64,000 bases of DNA. Source: an uncultured Alistipes sp. (GTDB lineage: Bacteria; Bacteroidota; Bacteroidia; Bacteroidales; Rikenellaceae). Where the stretch lies: the NCBI GenBank assembly GCA_949283205.1, contig CASDSD010000020.1, positions 92,198 to 156,197 of the forward strand, given 5' to 3'. Below, piece after piece: positions 62,872 to 64,000 of this stretch; positions within the stretch are counted from its first letter, which is position 1; every line of letters starts with the position of its first letter. A model generated the notes under the pieces. The model saw only the letters and a list, made by a program, of their open reading frames with translations, had not been told where the DNA came from and did no database searches. A program made the position numbers and the translations under genes.

Positions 62872-64000
62872 TCACGCAAGGCGCGAGGCGAGGATCGTCA
62901 GCGGATGCTCGCACCGCTTCGAGGTCGACATCTCGATCTGCCACTTGCAGGTCTCGCAGTCGGTGGCCACGATATCGGCGCCCGACGCCTCGATCTGGCG
63001 GAACAACGGCTCGCCCACGGCCTGCGACGTGCGGTAGTTCTCCTTCTTGAAGCCGTAGGTGCCGGCGATGCCGCAGCACTGCGAGTCCAGCACCGTAACC
63101 TCCACGCCGGGGATCATGCGCAGCAGCTCGATCGAGTAGTATGCCCATCCCATCTTCTCCATATGGCAGGACGTGTGGTAGGCTACACGCAGAGGCTCGG
63201 CATCCTCACGAAAACGCAGCTTCGCCCCACGCTCGTCGATCAGACGGTAGATGTATCGCGTCGCAAGTTCGATACGGTCGCGCACGTCGCCGTTCTCGAG
63301 GTCGAGCAGATGAGGGTATTCATCGCGTATGGTGAAGGTACAGGTCGACGAGGTTGTAATCACGTCGCGCCCCTCGTCCTTCACGGCCGAGCGGATCGAC
63401 TCCATGTTGGTCTTCGCCTGGCGCTTCGCCTGACCGTAGAGGCCGTTCGATATGAGGGCCACGCCGCAGCACTTCTCCTTGTCGAGCAGCCGCACGCCGT
63501 AACCCAGCGCATTCATTATGCGGATCATGTCCTTGCCCAGCTGCGGGTTGTTGTAGTTGACATAGCAGCCGTGGAAATACGACACCTGCCTGTCGAACGC
63601 CGCCTGCGCGGCCGCGGCATGCCGCCGGTACCACGACTCGAAGGTGCCGTGCGAATACTTCGGGAAGATGCGTCGGTGGTCTATGCCCATCACCTTGTCC
63701 ATCACCATGCGCACGGGCTTCAGCGCCACGGCGGCATTCACGACGGGAGCCAGCGGCGTGGCGAGCGTCCCCACAAGGTCGGTGTTGGCCAGAATATAAT
63801 TTCTGACAGAGGTGTTGTGTTTCGGGCCGTACTTCATGCGCGCCGACTGTATGATGTCGCCTATGCGCACGTTCGAGGGGCACGCCACCTCGCACCGCTT
63901 GCAGTTGAGACAGTACTTCAGGGCGCTGTCATAGAAATCGGGCTGTTTCAGACGCAGTCGCTCCCCGTCGGGACCCGCCTGCTTGGGACCCGGATAGTCG
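62872..64000 (-). CDS. glpC: Anaerobic glycerol-3-phosphate dehydrogenase subunit C-like protein (partial, 5' end outside window)
   Basis: About 376 residues are visible; the frame is open to the window edge. It begins (within the window) with a linker and CLNCKRCEVACPSNV, a [4Fe-4S] cluster motif. Two cysteine-rich CCG domains follow: SYFHGCYVNYNNPQLGKD...EKCCGVALISNG and VAYHTSCHMEKMGWAYYS...DSQCCGIAGTYG, ending with TDCETCKWQIEMST. The position next to glpK supports GlpC, the membrane-anchoring electron-transfer subunit of GlpABC, feeding electrons to menaquinone. glpA and glpB would lie just beyond the window. Confidence 0.88.
   Translation of the reverse strand, partial: DYPGPKQAGPDGERLRLKQPDFYDSALKYCLNCKRCEVACPSNVRIGDIIQSARMKYGPKHNTSVRNYILANTDLVGTLATPLAPVVNAAVALKPVRMVMDKVMGIDHRRIFPKYSHGTFESWYRRHAAAAQAAFDRQVSYFHGCYVNYNNPQLGKDMIRIMNALGYGVRLLDKEKCCGVALISNGLYGQAKRQAKTNMESIRSAVKDEGRDVITTSSTCTFTIRDEYPHLLDLENGDVRDRIELATRYIYRLIDERGAKLRFREDAEPLRVAYHTSCHMEKMGWAYYSIELLRMIPGVEVTVLDSQCCGIAGTYGFKKENYRTSQAVGEPLFRQIEASGADIVATDCETCKWQIEMSTSKRCEHPLTILASRLA

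Noticed and set aside
1-64000. Insertion sequences, prophage, integrative elements, toxin-antitoxin or defence genes
   Set aside because: No transposase, integrase, phage structural, restriction, or toxin-like protein was recognised in any frame, and gene order is typical of a core chromosome.

Overview
The window looks like an ordinary chromosomal segment of a high-GC member of the Bacteroidales, most like Alistipes or another Rikenellaceae. The evidence is as follows. Promoters match the Bacteroidota pattern (TTTG, about 19-20 bases, TAnnTTTG) in front of many genes. The RNA polymerase omega protein has the Bacteroidota form. BamD, RpoZ, CoaBC and RecN are clustered, RsfS-FtsH-CdsA are together, and xylose genes are controlled by a NUDIX-type regulator. 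The genus is an inference from GC content and gene content. I see no phage, insertion sequence, CRISPR array, SusC/SusD pair or defence system.

Layout. 0-9.2 kb: DUF456 membrane protein, M16 zinc protease lipoprotein, YihX-like HAD phosphatase, ClC chloride channel, TrpS, divergent OxyR, GNAT acetyltransferase. 9.4-15.9 kb: a long same-strand housekeeping run: RsfS, FtsH, CdsA, phosphatidylserine decarboxylase, AI-2E-family permease, standalone riboflavin kinase, TlpA-like lipoprotein. 16-18.2 kb: split ThrE exporter and a DUF6064 protein. 18.3-21.2 kb: secreted sialidase and a convergent GH88 lipoprotein. 21.3-25.7 kb: BamD, RpoZ, CoaBC, RecN. 25.9-33.9 kb: sialate O-acetylesterase, galactokinase, aldose 1-epimerase and two closely related secreted GH2 enzymes. 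34.1-39.1 kb: nucleobase locus with AzgA-type permease, Tsx-like DUF5020 outer-membrane protein, two-domain RidA-like protein and UraA-type permease. 39.2-42.5 kb: secreted parallel beta-helix protein and SDR-type threonine dehydrogenase. 43.2 kb: tRNA-Gly(GCC). 43.7-48.5 kb: divergent GH38-like DUF5054 protein and GH3 beta-glycosidase. 48.7-54.0 kb: xylose operon (XylR-like NUDIX, XylB, XylA, XylE). 54.5-58.8 kb: secreted CMD-cupin fusion, alanine:cation symporter, nitroreductase, truncated DUF3857 protein. 58.9-64 kb: glycerol locus (GlpC partial, GlpK, GlpF, a coupled outer-membrane protein, DeoR/GlpR regulator).

How the genes fit together. Secreted or lipoprotein glycosidases and esterases (sialidase, GH88, SGNH esterase, two GH2, GH3, beta-helix protein, DUF5054) would release sugars from host or plant glycans. 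Cytoplasmic modules for galactose, xylose and glycerol take up or phosphorylate the products, and nucleobases are salvaged through a dedicated outer- and inner-membrane set.

The least expected structure is outside the genes. At least six gaps carry short degenerate tandem repeats, each with a different unit (9, 12, 13, 15, 20 and 39 bases). Other points worth checking are an inverted repeat pair flanking the xylR promoter, a tRNA-Gly leader with two copies of an 8-base word complementary to the tRNA anticodon arm, a beta-barrel protein translationally coupled to GlpF, and a DUF3857 gene without the expected second half.
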